Positions 34,292 to 45,313 are shown, numbered from the stretch's first letter. The stretch is DNA of 64,000 bases from Liopterus haemorrhoidalis (GCA_963971575.1 OZ020624.1:3477001-3541000); one strand, 5' to 3'. Notes: a model not told the origin generated them from the letters alone. Translations and numbers: made by a program.

Positions 34292-35309
34292 AGGATTCCA
34301 CACACCTAAGCGGCCGCGGTGGCGGCCACGGTAGCGGCCACGGTAGCGATACGACTAGCGATCAGGTCTCCTCACACTAACGCGGTGGGAGTGGCGTTAG
34401 CGGTAGCGATCAGTTAGTGAATCACGGTATATAGTTTTGTGATAATATTGATTGCGAGAATACAATAGAATAATTAATTGTATGTAGAGGAAAAATAATA
34501 ATCTACTTACAGTCTGTTTCAAACGGTTAGGCGGAACTAAATGGGAATTTCGTTCTTTTAGGTTGTCACGAAAAGGGACCTTGCTTGGGTTATTTCATTT
34601 TTCACGTTGGAATGTCAAAATTTAAAATTCCAACAATGAAACCATGGAAACGAATGACATATGTCAAACTTAAATTAATTTTCTTACATATTTTAATGAC
34701 AAAAAATAAATAAATGGGATATTTGTATTAAGAATGACACAAAAAATTAAAATATAAAGAAAATGACATTTTAAAATGATATTAACCTTAACCAAAAAAT
34801 GTTTGTTGCAAGTATGATTTACAAAGCTTAAACAAAACGGCTGTAAAGCATTATTTAAACGATGAAAGTAACTAGATTGCAAAATCTAGTTCCGCCTAAT
34901 CGTTGGGAAAAGACTTTAATATCAATTTCCAAAACTTTTCCTATTTCGTCCCACACTTTATTTGATTTCCTAATATTCTTGTAATCAGGATGTGCTAAGT
35001 CATACAAAATTAAATGATCCTTTACTGATCTATGATTTTTTCTGTTAAATTATCTATTTTCGACATTATTTTCTTAAATATATTCACTCTGTGGTATATA
35101 AACAATGAATATCGCGCGGCCTAACGCAACTTGTCGAGTTTGGCCGCCAGTGTTTGGTGATCGCTAGACTGAACGCTGCAGTCGGTGGTGTTCTCAGATA
35201 GCGGAACGCTTGTATGTGCGTGGTCTCATTGTATTGTATAGGTTGCGTTAGGCCGCTGCATTATCACCACCGCGGCCGCCACCGCGGCCGCTTTGGTGTG
35301 TGGAATCCT
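34292..35309. mobile_element. PIF/Harbinger-like non-autonomous element
   Basis: Ends AGGATTCCACACACCTAAGC (34292) and inverted GCTTTGGTGTGTGGAATCCT (to 35309), flanked by TTA at 34289-34291 and 35310-35312. The 3-bp TTA duplication is typical of PIF/Harbinger. Subterminal DNA is unusually GC-rich for this window, with GCGGCCGCGGTGGCGGCC and GGTAGCG repeats. The interior carries MITE B copy 2 and no transposase. Confidence 0.8.
34510..34916. mobile_element. MITE family B, copy 2
   Basis: Collinear with 13571-13978, with TIR CAGTCTGTTTCAAACGG after TA (34508-34509). The right end is diverged (TCGTTGGGAAAAGACTTTA). Nested in the Harbinger-like element. Confidence 0.85.
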
Positions 35310-35639
35310 TTAGAATATACAATGGGGGATCGGGACAGACAGGACAAACAAAATAGAATAGAAAGATCATGGTACAACCAGGGACATAAACTCATACAAG
35401 TTCCCGTAGTGCCACTATACCTCGCGAAGCCAAAAGGGAAGAATCAAAAAATCATCGCTAGATTTCGGCGCAGAAACGAAGAAAGAGTTAACTGCTTCTG
35501 GAAACCAGAATGCCAAAGAACCTGTAGAACTTGAGGAGAAGCCATTGAGACAATCCATTAGGATTTTGAGAACAATTTTAACCCCGAAACACCCAACTAG
35601 AATAAAAGTTTTAAAATGCCTTACATCCTATGTTCGAAT

Positions 35640-35840
35640 TTTGGTTTTACTCTATAATTATACCAAATTCCGCGAAAATAGGTCCAGCCGTTTTTGCGTC
35701 AATCTCTGACAGACAGACAGACACACAGACAGATAAAAATGGATTTTTTTATTGCAGATATTGTCTTCTGAAACATAAATTATAACTATAATAATCTGAA
35801 ACGTGTTGAAACCAAATATGAGGCCGAAATAATAAATATA
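35640..35840 (-). repeat. Second (GTCT)n-bearing repeat type
   Basis: GGTCCAGCCGTTTTTGCGTC followed by (ACAG)n and AGATATTGTCTTCTGAAAC. The layout resembles the Helentron family, but the sequence is distinct. The part after the microsatellite recurs at 30860-30960. Confidence 0.55.
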
Positions 35841-35856
35841 AATTTTAATAAATACA

Positions 35857-36751
35857 AAAAATTGATGTGAAGTGTGAATATTCACACATTTCAGGGTTTC
35901 GCAGGTATATAATAAGTGAAGGCGGTATGCTGAGTGTGTAGGACAAATTTTACTTTGTAGTAATCACGGCAAAATGAACGATATTTTTAAAATAATTTAT
36001 CGTCTGTTAATCACATAATAAGACTGGTTATTAAATTTACGCTCTTAAAAATTAAATACAACGTTTGTCAAAATATAACTAGAATTTTGACAAAAAAAAA
36101 CGAAAAAATAAAATTCACTCCGTACTCGAACTCGAAACCCTTCGTTTTCCAGCGTATTCCACCAGTGCTCTAACCCATTAAGCTATCGCACGCCTTGCAT
36201 GTGAGTGTCTTACATTGGTATAACTTTTGTACTTTGTGAACCAAAAACCACAAAAAATGCGTTATTTTCCGAAAACAATCTGATCAAAAATTCCTGTTGT
36301 ACTATTTCGGTTCACACCAATATACATTACTTGGAATTTTTTTAGATTTTTAGTTTTAACCATCTGGGCTACAGAGTGTGGGACAAAAAATTTTTTGCAC
36401 AATTTTGGCAAAAATCGCTTCAAAATAATTTATTTTGCAAAAATAAAAATTTGATCGTTAATCCACGTACTAAGGGTTTTCATTTGATACCCTACTCAGA
36501 ATTTAAAAAAAATAATTTTGTTTTCGATGAGCACATATTTGTTTATATTTTTAGGTGGGTATGTTTTTTAGATGTTTTAGTATTTTTCCTATGTGCGGGT
36601 CAAAGAGTTGTATAAGCATGCCAAATTTCAACTCTCTAAGTTTAGCCGTTTGGCTACAATTTTTACCGAACAGACAGACAGACAGACAGACAGACAGACG
36701 ACAAAATGACGGTATAAGAGTTTTTTGGTCATACCTACAAAACCCTAAAAA
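35857..36751 (-). mobile_element. Helentron-like element, copy H4, with tRNA-like segment
   Basis: Reverse orientation: hairpin GTGTGAATATTCACAC near 35875, AGGGTTTCGCAGGTAT, body, (ACAG)n at 36671-36699, and 5' end GGTCATACCTACAAAACCCT. On the minus strand 36195-36116 reads GATAGCTTAATGGGTTAGAG (A-box like) and GTTTCGAGTTCGAGTACGG (B-box like). Confidence 0.82.
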
Positions 36752-36929
36752 CATAAAATAATTGTTTCTTCACACAAACAACTTTTCTTATACCATGAGT
36801 TCAGAAAGAAATTTCCTAAGGGTTGGCTATGGAAAATAAAAGTAATGTCAACAGCAAGCTTTAGATTTAATTAACTGTCATCACTGTTGTTGTCATAAGT
36901 TTATATTGTTATATATTTTATTTTAACAC

Positions 36930-37240
36930 GATTTTTTCCAAAGATTTGTTAAAAAATATTTGTTCCACACCGATACTCCAGAGGAAATAATCTGAAAATA
37001 TTCCAAATGATTGCACCTTGATGAAAACCGAAATTTTGGATCAGATTAATTTTTCTAAACTTATAGATTTTGTATTTTTAAAATTTCATGTAGGATATTT
37101 AACGAAAGCTCTTAGGTCAGACGATAGGTGATTTTCAAAATATTGTCCCAGACATACCGCATGTGGGCCCGTGTTGGCCGCTACCACATATTAGATTCCT
37201 GCGAAACTCTGAAATTTGTGAAAATTTACACTTTAAACTA
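36930..37240 (+). mobile_element. Old, diverged Helentron-like 3' portion
   Basis: Follows the family order with many changes: GTTCCACACCGATACTCCAG, AATCTGAAAATATTCC, TTTGGATCAGATTA, and then CCTGCGAAACTCTGAAATTTGTGAAAATTTACAC (in pieces). The TAG/TA next to it received the transposon at 37252. Confidence 0.6.
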
Positions 37241-37251
37241 ACTACTAACTA

Positions 37252-38168
37252 CAAGGTGTCTCAAAAGAAATTTTATATTTATTTAGCTTACTGCGTGAAC
37301 GCAACGTATCCGAGGGGCGCGGGGGTTATGTCAATCGGTAGCCTGGCTCTTGGGAATTCAATCGCTATGGAGCGTTTTTCGGGAGCAGACCGCGCGTTAT
37401 GCGTGCGAGAGTTTTACAAAAACGGTGATTCGGCGACTGTAGCGCGTAGAAAATTCTGCAGTATTCGAGGTTTTCGCCACTTAAATGATGCGCCAAGCAT
37501 TCCTCTCATTCGACATTGGGTTAAAAAGTTTGAAGAGACTGGTACAACGCTGGATAAATCAAAATCCGGGCGACCTAGGTCATCAAGAACGGTAGAAAAC
37601 GTGGCGAATGTTAATCAGTCTGTTCGTGACGACCCGAACCTTTCAATTCGGAAGCGCGCAAGTGCTTTAAATGTGCATAGATCATCATTACATCGCATTA
37701 TGCACAATGACCTAAAGATGCACCCCTACAAAATTCAATTGGTGCAAGAATTAAAGCCCCAAGATGCCAGTCAAAGGCTTAATTCTCAGGCAAATTGATC
37801 TCCCGGAGAGGTGACATAAATTGGCCTCCATGCAGTCCAGATTTAACCCCTATGAACTTTTTCCTATGGGATTATCTTAAATCTAAAGTTTACGCCAATA
37901 AACCGACTCACTGGCGCATTTGAAAGAAAATATCCGTCACGCAATGGCAGCCATCCCTGAGTCCACCTGCCGAGACGTCATAACTAATTTTACTGTTCGA
38001 TTAAATGAGTGCCGAGAACGCGAGGGTCTACATTTAGACGATATTATTTTTAAGAAATAAATCCCCAAAAAGTGTATTTTAATAATTAATAAACATTTTT
38101 TCTATATACGGCTTACTTTTTTTTTAATCGATCCACTAAATATAAAATTTCTTTTGAAACACCTCTTT
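37252..38168 (+). mobile_element. DUF4817-type transposon (family 2), internally deleted copy
   Basis: TIR CAAGGTGTCTCAAAAGAAAT after TA (37250-37251); the right end is inverted and slightly diverged (CTTTTGAAACACCTC). The transposase reads MERFSGADRALCVREFYKNG (helix-turn-helix, DUF4817 type), SLHRIMHNDLKMHPYKIQLV, then jumps from SQRLN to the third-Asp block (WPPCSPDLTPMNFFLWDYLK). About 395 bp holding the first two Asp residues are deleted relative to 39883-41192. The breakpoint is at AATT...CTCAGG with a two-base overlap. Confidence 0.88.
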
Positions 38169-38189
38169 TACACTAATTAACTCAATTAA

Positions 38190-39118
38190 TCTATAACCAG
38201 CTAGCTAGGGGTTGTGTCATCGGCGTAATTTATATGTTTGACATTATCAGTAAGTAGAGGGTAATTTTTCCCGGAATATTTTCGTTCCCGGGAAACGGGA
38301 AATTTAAAAATGAATTTCCCAGGATACCCGGGAATCCCGGGAAATTTAAAAAAATATTAAATTTGAGGTGGAAATTGTAAAAGTTTTACGGAAAAGTTAA
38401 ATAAATGTTGTTTTTAAAATACACCTGCACGTGTGACCAAATTCTCCGAAAAAGCCATAAAAATAATGTTTATCTATAGTGTCCGAATATTAAATTGTGG
38501 TGGTATTTGTGCGTTTATTTGTTTACATTATTAGTATTTCAAATGTTTCAAAGAAAACAATTTTTTTCTTTTCTCATATTGTTTTTACATTAATAAAGAA
38601 ATAATATTAATACCATACCATAGAAATAAAAAAATAAAAAAAATGCAAATTGGTAAATTTATGGATTTCTTTTAAACTTGTATATGTGTCCGAATATTAA
38701 ATTGAGTAGCAGTACCATCAGACCGAAAGAAACACATGTCAGCATTTTATAATTTTTCCACGTAAAATAAATAATCAATTTATTTTTGTTAAGCGATGTT
38801 TTGATTTATAAAGTGATGAATGCTGATTTGATAAGTGCGTTATAATATGTTGATTATGCAATTTTATATTTATTACGACTATTACAGTTAACTAAACAAA
38901 GATTTCGGTATCGGTATCGCAATCAGCATGAATAATAATTTGTTTTTTTTCCGGGAAATGTTTCGTTTTTCCCGGGAAACGGGAAATAAAAATTAAAGAA
39001 TTTTACCGGGAATTCCCGGGAATAACCCTCTATCAGTAAGCAAGTTTGGGACGCCATTGATATAAACAATGAAAAAATACGGGCCAAAAATTCCACCCTG
39101 ACAAACTCCAAAATTTAC
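38190..39118 (-). pseudogene. LINE reverse transcriptase fragment split by hAT
   Basis: Minus strand 39118-39041 plus 38254-38190 reads FGVCQGGIFGPYFFIVYING, VPNLLTDN[hAT]VKHINYADDTT. This is the RT 'PQGSILGPLLF' block and the YADD catalytic block of Jockey/CR1-type LINEs. Only about 45 residues remain. Bases 38185 and 39164 start a similar sequence (CAATTAATCTATAACCAG / CAATTAATATATAACCGG), so two copies may be overlapping here. Confidence 0.8.
38255..39032. mobile_element. hAT non-autonomous element with perfect 8-bp duplication
   Basis: TIRs TAGAGGGTAATT / inverted AATAACCCTCTA, exact 8-bp TCAGTAAG duplication at 38247-38254 and 39033-39040. Subterminal DNA is rich in CCCGGGAA words. The 778-bp element has no transposase. 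Inserted in the LINE RT just before the YADD motif. Confidence 0.92.
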
Positions 39119-39880
39119 TGTTAAAATTCACACTTCACATTAATTTTTTGACAAGGACCTATCTCAATTAATATATAACCGGCCTAGCTATGGGTTCTAT
39201 TTGATAAAGCCAACTGTAGTTTATACCGTCTAGTCAATGTATAAAAGTCAAAAACGAACTGCTACAGATATTATACATTAGTAGTATTTTAATAAAATAT
39301 CCCAGCACTCTTAAACAAGAACCAAAATTCAAAATCTAATAAAATCACCAAAAAAACAATATTAAAAACGTTGCAATAAATTTTCATTTCATCGCTGCCG
39401 TGGCGAACATATGCTTAGCAATAAAAAACCCTGTTCCCGTTAGCACTGCTACAAAACCTTAATGTCTGACACGTCACATGTCATATCACTAGATCGTACG
39501 TTATTTCAACTGCTGAAAAGAACAAAAAATACTGCCACGACTTCTGCTTCTTTCAGGATAACAATAAGATGAGAGTCGTGTGCCTAGTGGCTACGCGCTA
39601 CTGACCTCTATTACAGTGGTTTTTAACATGTCTCATATCTATGACTCTATGCCACTAAATCTTTGCAATCAAAACTTGTTACTAAGCAGCAATTGCCTCA
39701 AATCTAATGACTAAATTTGTTCACATAAACTTGATTCTGATGGAGTCGTCGATGCTTTGCTATAAATTGTTTGGCTGAGTCGACCCCAGAGCTGACTGCA
39801 TAGTATCGGAAGATAAAAATCCGAAGAAGTTCGGGGGTTCGAACCCGCGTACCCACGGAGCTATTGCAACAGGATTATAA
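39118..39880. other. Helentron 3' end, then unassigned sequence
   Basis: 39120-39155 reads TTAAAATTCACACTTCACATTAATTTTT, the end of a Helentron-like copy. The rest to 39880 shows no supported frame or repeat pair. Confidence 0.4.
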
Positions 39881-39882
39881 TA

Positions 39883-41192
39883 CAAGGTGTCTCAAAAGAA
39901 ATTTTATATTTATTTAACTTACCGCGTGAACGCAACGTATCCGAGGGGCGCGGGGGTTATGTCAATCGGTAGCCTGGCTCTTGGGAATTTAGTCGCTATG
40001 GAGCGTTTCTCGGGATCAGACCGCGCGTTATGCGTGCGAGAGTTTTACAAAAACGGTGATTCGGCGACTGTAGCGCGTAGAAAATTCTGCAGTATTCGAG
40101 GTTTTCGCCCCTTAAATGATGCGCCAAGCATTCCTCTCATTCGACATTGGGTTAAAAAGTTTGAAGAGACTGGTACAACGCTGGATAAATCAAAATCCGG
40201 GCAACCTAGGTCATCAATAACGGTAGAAAACGTGGAGAATGTTAATCAGTCTGTTCGTGACGACCCGAACCTTTCAATTCGGAAGCGCGCAAGTGCTTTA
40301 AATGTGCATAGATCATCATTACATCGCATTATGCACAAAGCCCTAAAGCTGCACCCCTACAAAATTCAATTGGTGCAAGAATTAAAGCCCCAAGATGCCA
40401 GTCAGAGGCTTAATTTCGTAAATCAGGTGATTGAGCGATTTTCAACGTTTACCAACATTTTGTTTTCGGATGAAGCTCATTTTCATCTTAATGGCCACGT
40501 AAATAAGCAGAACTGCCGCTACTGGAGTGCAACGAATCCGAAACGGAAACATCAGAAACCCCTACATTCGCCTAAAGTGACCGTATGGGCTGCGATGTCG
40601 GCGCGAGGAATTATCGGCCCTTACTTTTTTGAAGACGAAAGGGGGTGTGCAGTTACAGTGATATCAGAGCGTTATGTGGAGATGTTAGACAACTTCTGGG
40701 TACCTGAACTGCAAAACTTTCCTGGCTATAACCAAATAACATGGTTCCAACAGGACGGAGCAACTTCACACACGTCCAATATGTCTCTGCCACGTGTTCT
40801 TGAAATTTTCTCAGGCAAATTGATCTCCCGGAGAGGTGACATAAATTGGCCTCCCCACGCAGTACAGATTTAACCCCTATGGACTTTTTCCTATGGGGTT
40901 ATCTTAAATCTAAAGTTTACGCCAATAAACCGACTTCACTGGCGCATTTGAAAGAAAATATCCGTCACGAAATGGCAGCCATCCCTGAGTCCACCTGCCG
41001 AGACGTCATAAGTAATTTTACTGTTCGATTAAATGAGTGCCGAGAACGCGAGGGTCTACATTTAGACGATATTATTTTTAAGAAATAAATCCCCAAAAAG
41101 TGTATTTTAATAATTAATAAACATTTTTTCTATATACGGCTTACTTTTTTTTTAATCGATCAACTAAATATAAAATTTCTTTTGAGACACCT
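39883..41192 (+). mobile_element. DUF4817-type transposon (family 2), near-complete copy
   Basis: TIRs CAAGGTGTCTCAAAAGAAAT / inverted at 41163-41192. The transposase frame likely starts at MERFSGSDRALCVREFYKNG (39999). It has a helix-turn-helix region, SLHRIMHKALKLHPYKIQLV, FSDEAHFHLNGHVNKQNCRY (first Asp), VTVWAAMSARGIIGPYFFED and WFQQDGATSHTS (second Asp). A one-base insertion near 40852 shifts the frame just before the third-Asp block; the continuation reads RSTDLTPMDFFLWGYLKSKV, where the usual SPD is STD. The spacing of 36 residues matches the other DUF4817 family here. Probably inactive, but it is the best-preserved transposase in the window. Confidence 0.9.
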
Positions 41193-41250
41193 TTTTGCAA
41201 TTATTTCCAAACTTTTTGCAATTATTGACACTTTTTGCAATTATTTCAAA
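41191..41250 (+). repeat. Short ~20-bp tandem repeat at the transposon edge
   Basis: Three units of CTTTTTGCAATTATT separated by TCCAAA / GACA, starting in the last bases of the TIR. Confidence 0.7.
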
Positions 41251-41870
41251 ACTGTATTATTCTGACAATTCACGATTTGAATGTTATCTCCTAATTTATT
41301 AAGACTAGATATTGTTATTAAGTATTAAAAATAGATGGCAGTGGGATTTGTGGTTGTGCCTTTTTAGAAATATTCTCGCTGTCATTTTTTATGATTCGCT
41401 GTGATATTCTTCTAAAATAAGCAGCAGTAAAATTCGTTTCCCGACTGTACAATTCACGTATATACCCTACACCACATTTCGTATTGTAATTTATATTGGT
41501 TCCATGAATAATTTATTTGACGATTTCTTTCTGAATGACTTTCCCTCATCGATTTATGATTATAAACTTAAGTCACTACCGTTTTATGTGTGATTCCAAG
41601 GTATTTTGAATAAGAGAAATCCAGGAAAAAAAGACATAAATACCAAACAAACTAATTTAAGTTTTTTTATTCGAAATAAAAACAAAATATTCCTATTCTA
41701 AACGACGCCATGTTTATAAAATGTGATTTTGTTGCTCTTCTAAAGATATAAACCAAGAGTATATAAACCAAATGTTATGGGAGACGTGGTATAATTTGTA
41801 CATTTTCAGATTTGGATTCTCGGATTTTAAACCAGTGTTACGGAAAAGATCATTTAAAAAGACGTTGGAG

Positions 41871-42572
41871 CAGTGGCGTAGCGTGGGTTTCAGGCGCCCG
41901 GGGCGGATGCAAATTTCGCCGCCCCCTTATTTAGGTATTTAAATCTAAATCGCTCCAAAATTTACAGAATTTGCCGCCCCAAAAAAAGAGTCGCCACCAC
42001 CGCCTCCGCTATGCTACACCACTGAGATTACATACAATTTTTCGAGTTTCGAGAAAGTTCAATAATTTAACAATCACAACACGCACTTAAAGAAAATCAT
42101 GAATTGTAGCAAGTTAATTTAGTCCATGTGAATTGGACGACTGATGTTGAAGGTGTTATTAGACAATATTGAACTCTATTCTTTATATGAAAGAATCTAT
42201 TCTCGCTGAATATTCGTTGTGAACAATCCGAGCACAAAATAAAACGCGGGGAATTACCGCAAGGTAACCATGTTAGACATATATGTCTGACATGGCGCAT
42301 GTGGAACTTCTTAGTGTCAGACACATATGGCCGACGTGGCGATTAACGTGTTAAAGAAAGGGTATTCCCCGGTTCCGTCACAGATTAAATAATAAAAAGT
42401 TCCGTGCTCATTTTAATTGGTCCGAATTGTAGGTGCGACAAAAATATGAAAAGAAATGGTTCAAATTTTTAGTTCAGATTACAAGATATTATTTATTGAG
42501 GATTTTTGCCGCCCCAAAAAAGTGCCGCCCGGGGCGGACCGCACCCCCCGCCCCCACAACGCTACGCCACTG
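41871..42572. mobile_element. hAT non-autonomous element, CAGTGGCGTAGC type
   Basis: Ends CAGTGGCGTAGCGTGG and inverted ACGCTACGCCACTG with an exact 8-bp duplication CGTTGGAG (41863-41870 and 42573-42580). Subterminal GCCGCCCC-rich stretches. At 42005-42022 an additional inverted end GCTATGCTACACCACTG would close a 152-bp mini version starting at 41871. At 42268-42295 is a near-perfect palindrome around AGACATATATGTCT. The minus-strand frame 42097-42324 has no clear domain. Confidence 0.9.
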
Positions 42573-43003
42573 CGTTGGAGTTATGGTAAATCATTGAAGA
42601 CAATCTTCCAATAGGACCAGTCATCTTTCATTACTGTGCAAATAAGCTAAGGCAGAGTTTCTCAAACTGTGTTCCGCGAGCAGATTAGACAGAAAAGAAA
42701 AAAAAAATTTGATCAGATGTGAAAATAGTGTTTGTGTTTTTTCAAAATACAGACGTTTCCGCTCAATTGGGCCACCGCTTAATTGGGGCAGCCGCTTATT
42801 TAGGACAAATCTCAAAGAACAGAAACCAAACCAAGGAACCAACAGTAAATTTACATGTTTAATTGGGACAACATTCCTCTTAATTGGGACAGTTAAGATC
42901 ACAGTACATATTATGTTACACATATTCTCAAGAAAATTTACAAAGAATTTAATTATAGTTGAAGGTAATGGGATTCGGACCAGTAAGAAAATAAAAACAA
43001 ATT

Positions 43004-43062
43004 TATTAACTTCGCTAACGTTTCGATTTTTATTTTAAATCTTCATCAGAGTTTAGTTAATA
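43004..43062 (-). ncRNA. Hammerhead-ribozyme-like motif in the left arm
   Basis: Minus strand: helix I strand TATTAACT-AA-ACT, core CTGATGA, an extra A, stem II GATTT...AAATC, GAAAC, GTT, then AGC-GA-AGTTAATA. The outer helix I is eight perfect pairs (TATTAACT/AGTTAATA). Stem III would be only AC/GU with no room for a loop, so monomeric folding is doubtful; Penelope ribozymes are known for minimal stem III. Predicted cleavage after GTT, near 43017. Confidence 0.5.
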
Positions 43063-43142
43063 GTCACGAAATAAAATAACAATTGTAAAATTAATAACGA
43101 ACACATCATATTGTCCGGTTAATGAACTCAGAGATCTCTGAG

Positions 43143-43201
43143 TTCAACTAAGCTCTGATGAAGATTTAAAATAAAAATCGAAACGTTAGCGAAGTTAATA
43201 A
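43143..43201 (+). ncRNA. Hammerhead-ribozyme-like motif in the right arm
   Basis: The mirror copy on the plus strand: AACT-AA-GCT, CTGATGA, A, GATTT...AAATC, GAAAC, GTT, AGC-GA-AGTT. Inner helix I here is fully paired (GCT/AGC) and outer helix is four pairs. Confidence 0.45.
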
Positions 43202-43669
43202 ATTTGTTTTTATTTTCTGGCTGGTCCGAATCCCATTACCTTCAACTATAATTACTAACTTACGGACGTAACTCATCTAATTAAAGAATTTAATATTTTA
43301 GCGTTATTTTATGCAGGAAGGAAATGAAGGAAGCCCTACATCCGCACTGAAAACATGTGTTGATTTTGTAGAAGTGAAATGTTACAAAAACAAAAGACAG
43401 ACTACACTTGACGTATTTTTGCATTGAATTAAATTGTATGTACCTATTTATTATTTTATTTTGGAATTTATTATTATTTTTTCTTAAAAGTATATATTTT
43501 TTGGTTATATGTAATTTATAGTTTTGTCCAAGAGTTTATAAAATAAAATTATTGAAAGAAAAATATGCATAGTTTAATTTTATGTGAAATTCGCTTAATT
43601 GGGGCAGCTGCTTAATTGGGCCAAAATGTCTAAGTCCCGATGTGTCCCAATTAAGCGGAATCGACTGTA

Positions 43670-44420
43670 AATGTTTCACTCAGAAATGATGCTACTGAAA
43701 TAACAAAAGCCACTACAATAATATTTTATTGCCACCAATAAATGTAAATAAAGGTGTTCGAATCACAATAGGTCAACTGGTCACTGGAAAAGTTTACCCT
43801 TTATGAAATACAAATATACAGCTGAGTGACTGTTTTATTATAGGGTTGATGTATTACAGGACCAGCATATAATGCAGTACAAATTTGCCTAATAATAGAT
43901 TTGCGTTTCATACAATGGAAATATGAATTACCTATATTCTTTAGATATCTTATAATTCAGACAGTATGTCATAGTGGTGCAGTGTTATTTATTTATTTTT
44001 GCTGCGATTATTTTTCCATGGATCTCTTGCTAAAGTACGGATCGTTAAAAAAGCTTCCACAGTCTTCGGCTCAGAACGTCCAGTTTTTTTTATATCAATA
44101 ACAAGCTGACAACTGCATACATACAATAATGAAGAATACAGGTTGACTTCGATTATATCCTTGTCAAGAGTCCTGTTGAGATATGTTAACTACCGCCATC
44201 TCATATTTTCGACAGAAAATATATCATGACATGTTCATCAAGGTCTTTGTTGACCAAGTTAGTTTCAGGTAAAAAAAATCTCTCGTACGTTTCCGGCTCA
44301 GATCAACATTATCTATATTTTTTTCAGATTTTTAGTTTAACCTTTTTTGATAAAAAGATGCGCGACAAGATCTTTTGCACATTTTTGGCTAAATTCGTGT
44401 TAAAAGAAACGAACTTTATA
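43670..44420. other. No gene; old Helentron-like body at the right edge
   Basis: 44206-44420 follows the reverse Helentron body in decayed form (TTTTTTCAGATTTTTAGTTTAACC, TTTTGCACATTTTTGGC). The rest is unassigned. Confidence 0.4.
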
Positions 44421-45271
44421 AAATTGATGTGAAGTGTGAATATTCACACATTTCAGGGTTTCGCAGGTATATAATAAGTGAAGGCGGTATGCTGAGTGTG
44501 TAGAACAAATTTTACTTTATAGTAATGACGGCAAAATGAACGATATTTTTAAATTAATTTATCGTCTGTTAATCATATAATAAGACTGGTTATTAAATTT
44601 ACGCTCTTAAAAATTAAATACAACATTTGTCAAAATATAACTAGAATTTTGACAAAATAATTTCAACATAATAAAAATGCAAAAAAAAAAACAGAAAAAA
44701 TAAAATTCACTCCGTACTCGAACTCGAAACCCTTCGTTTTCCAACGAATTTAGCTTACGACACCAGTGCTCTAACCCATTAAGCTATCGAACGTCTTGCA
44801 TGTGAGTGTCTTATATTGGTATAACTTTTGTACTTTGTGAACCAAAAACCACAAAAAAATACGTTATTTTCCGAAAACATAATCTGATCAAAAATTCCTG
44901 TTGTACTATTTCGGTTCACACCAATATACATTACTTAGAATTTTTTTAGATTTTTAGTTCAAACCATCTGGGCTACAGGGTGTGGGACAAAAATTTTTTT
45001 GCACAATTTTGGCAAAAATCGCATCAAAATAATTTATTTTGCAAAAATAAAAATTTGATCATTAATCCACGTACTAAGGGCTTTCATTTGATACCCTACT
45101 CAGAATTTTAAAAAAATATTTTTGTGTTCGATGAGCACATATTTGTTTATATTTTTAGGGGGATATGTTTTTTAGATGTTTTAGTATTTTTCCTATGTGC
45201 GGGTCAAAGAGTTGTATAAGCATGCCAAATTTACTCTCTAGGTTTTGCCGTTTGGCTACAATTTTTACCGA

Positions 45272-45313
<42 letters not shown>

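Larger units (their letters stand above)
34090..35545 (+). pseudogene. LINE C-terminal fragment split by a Harbinger-like element
   Basis: Two parts, 34090-34291 and 35310-35545. The second reads DRQDKQNRIERSWYNQGHKL, LYLAKPKGKNQKIIARFRRR, NEERVNCFWKPECQRTCRT and, past a stop, GEAIETIH. This matches the basic linker and Cys-x2-Cys knuckle at the C-terminus of many insect LINEs. The first part is Lys/Arg-rich and fits the region upstream. No RT domain is present. Confidence 0.75.
42954..43282 (-). mobile_element. Small element with hammerhead-like motifs and 12-bp target duplication (copy 2)
   Basis: An exact 12-bp AAAGAATTTAAT lies at 42942-42953 and 43283-43294. Inside are ~105-bp inverted arms (42951-43060 and 43140-43254; core TTCGCTAACGTTTCGATTTT) and a 28-bp single-copy extension on the right (TTACGGACGTAACTCATC). 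The extension resembles the left extension of the element at 47253 (TCGTGTCCGTAATG), so this copy is inverted relative to it. Non-coding. Layout (long arms, short extension, ribozyme, 12-bp duplication) fits a Penelope pseudo-LTR derivative or a retrozyme-like element. Confidence 0.7.
42750..43667. mobile_element. pogo/Tigger-like non-autonomous element
   Basis: Ends CAGACGTTTCCGCTCAATTGG and inverted CCAATTAAGCGGAATCGACTG, with TA at 42748-42749 and 43668-43669. Several further (T)TAATTGGGGCAGC words lie inside both ends. CAGTCG...CGCTTAATTGGG termini with TA duplication point to pogo/Tigger. No transposase. It hosts the element at 42954-43282. Confidence 0.75.

Noticed and set aside
38255..39032. 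Restriction-site-rich vector contamination (repeated CCCGGG)
   Set aside because: The repeats are symmetric subterminal sequences bounded by an exact 8-bp duplication, so this is a hAT element.
42655..42700. hAT end-like CAGAGTTTCTCAAACTG at 42653
   Set aside because: Only one terminus seen, no partner or duplication.
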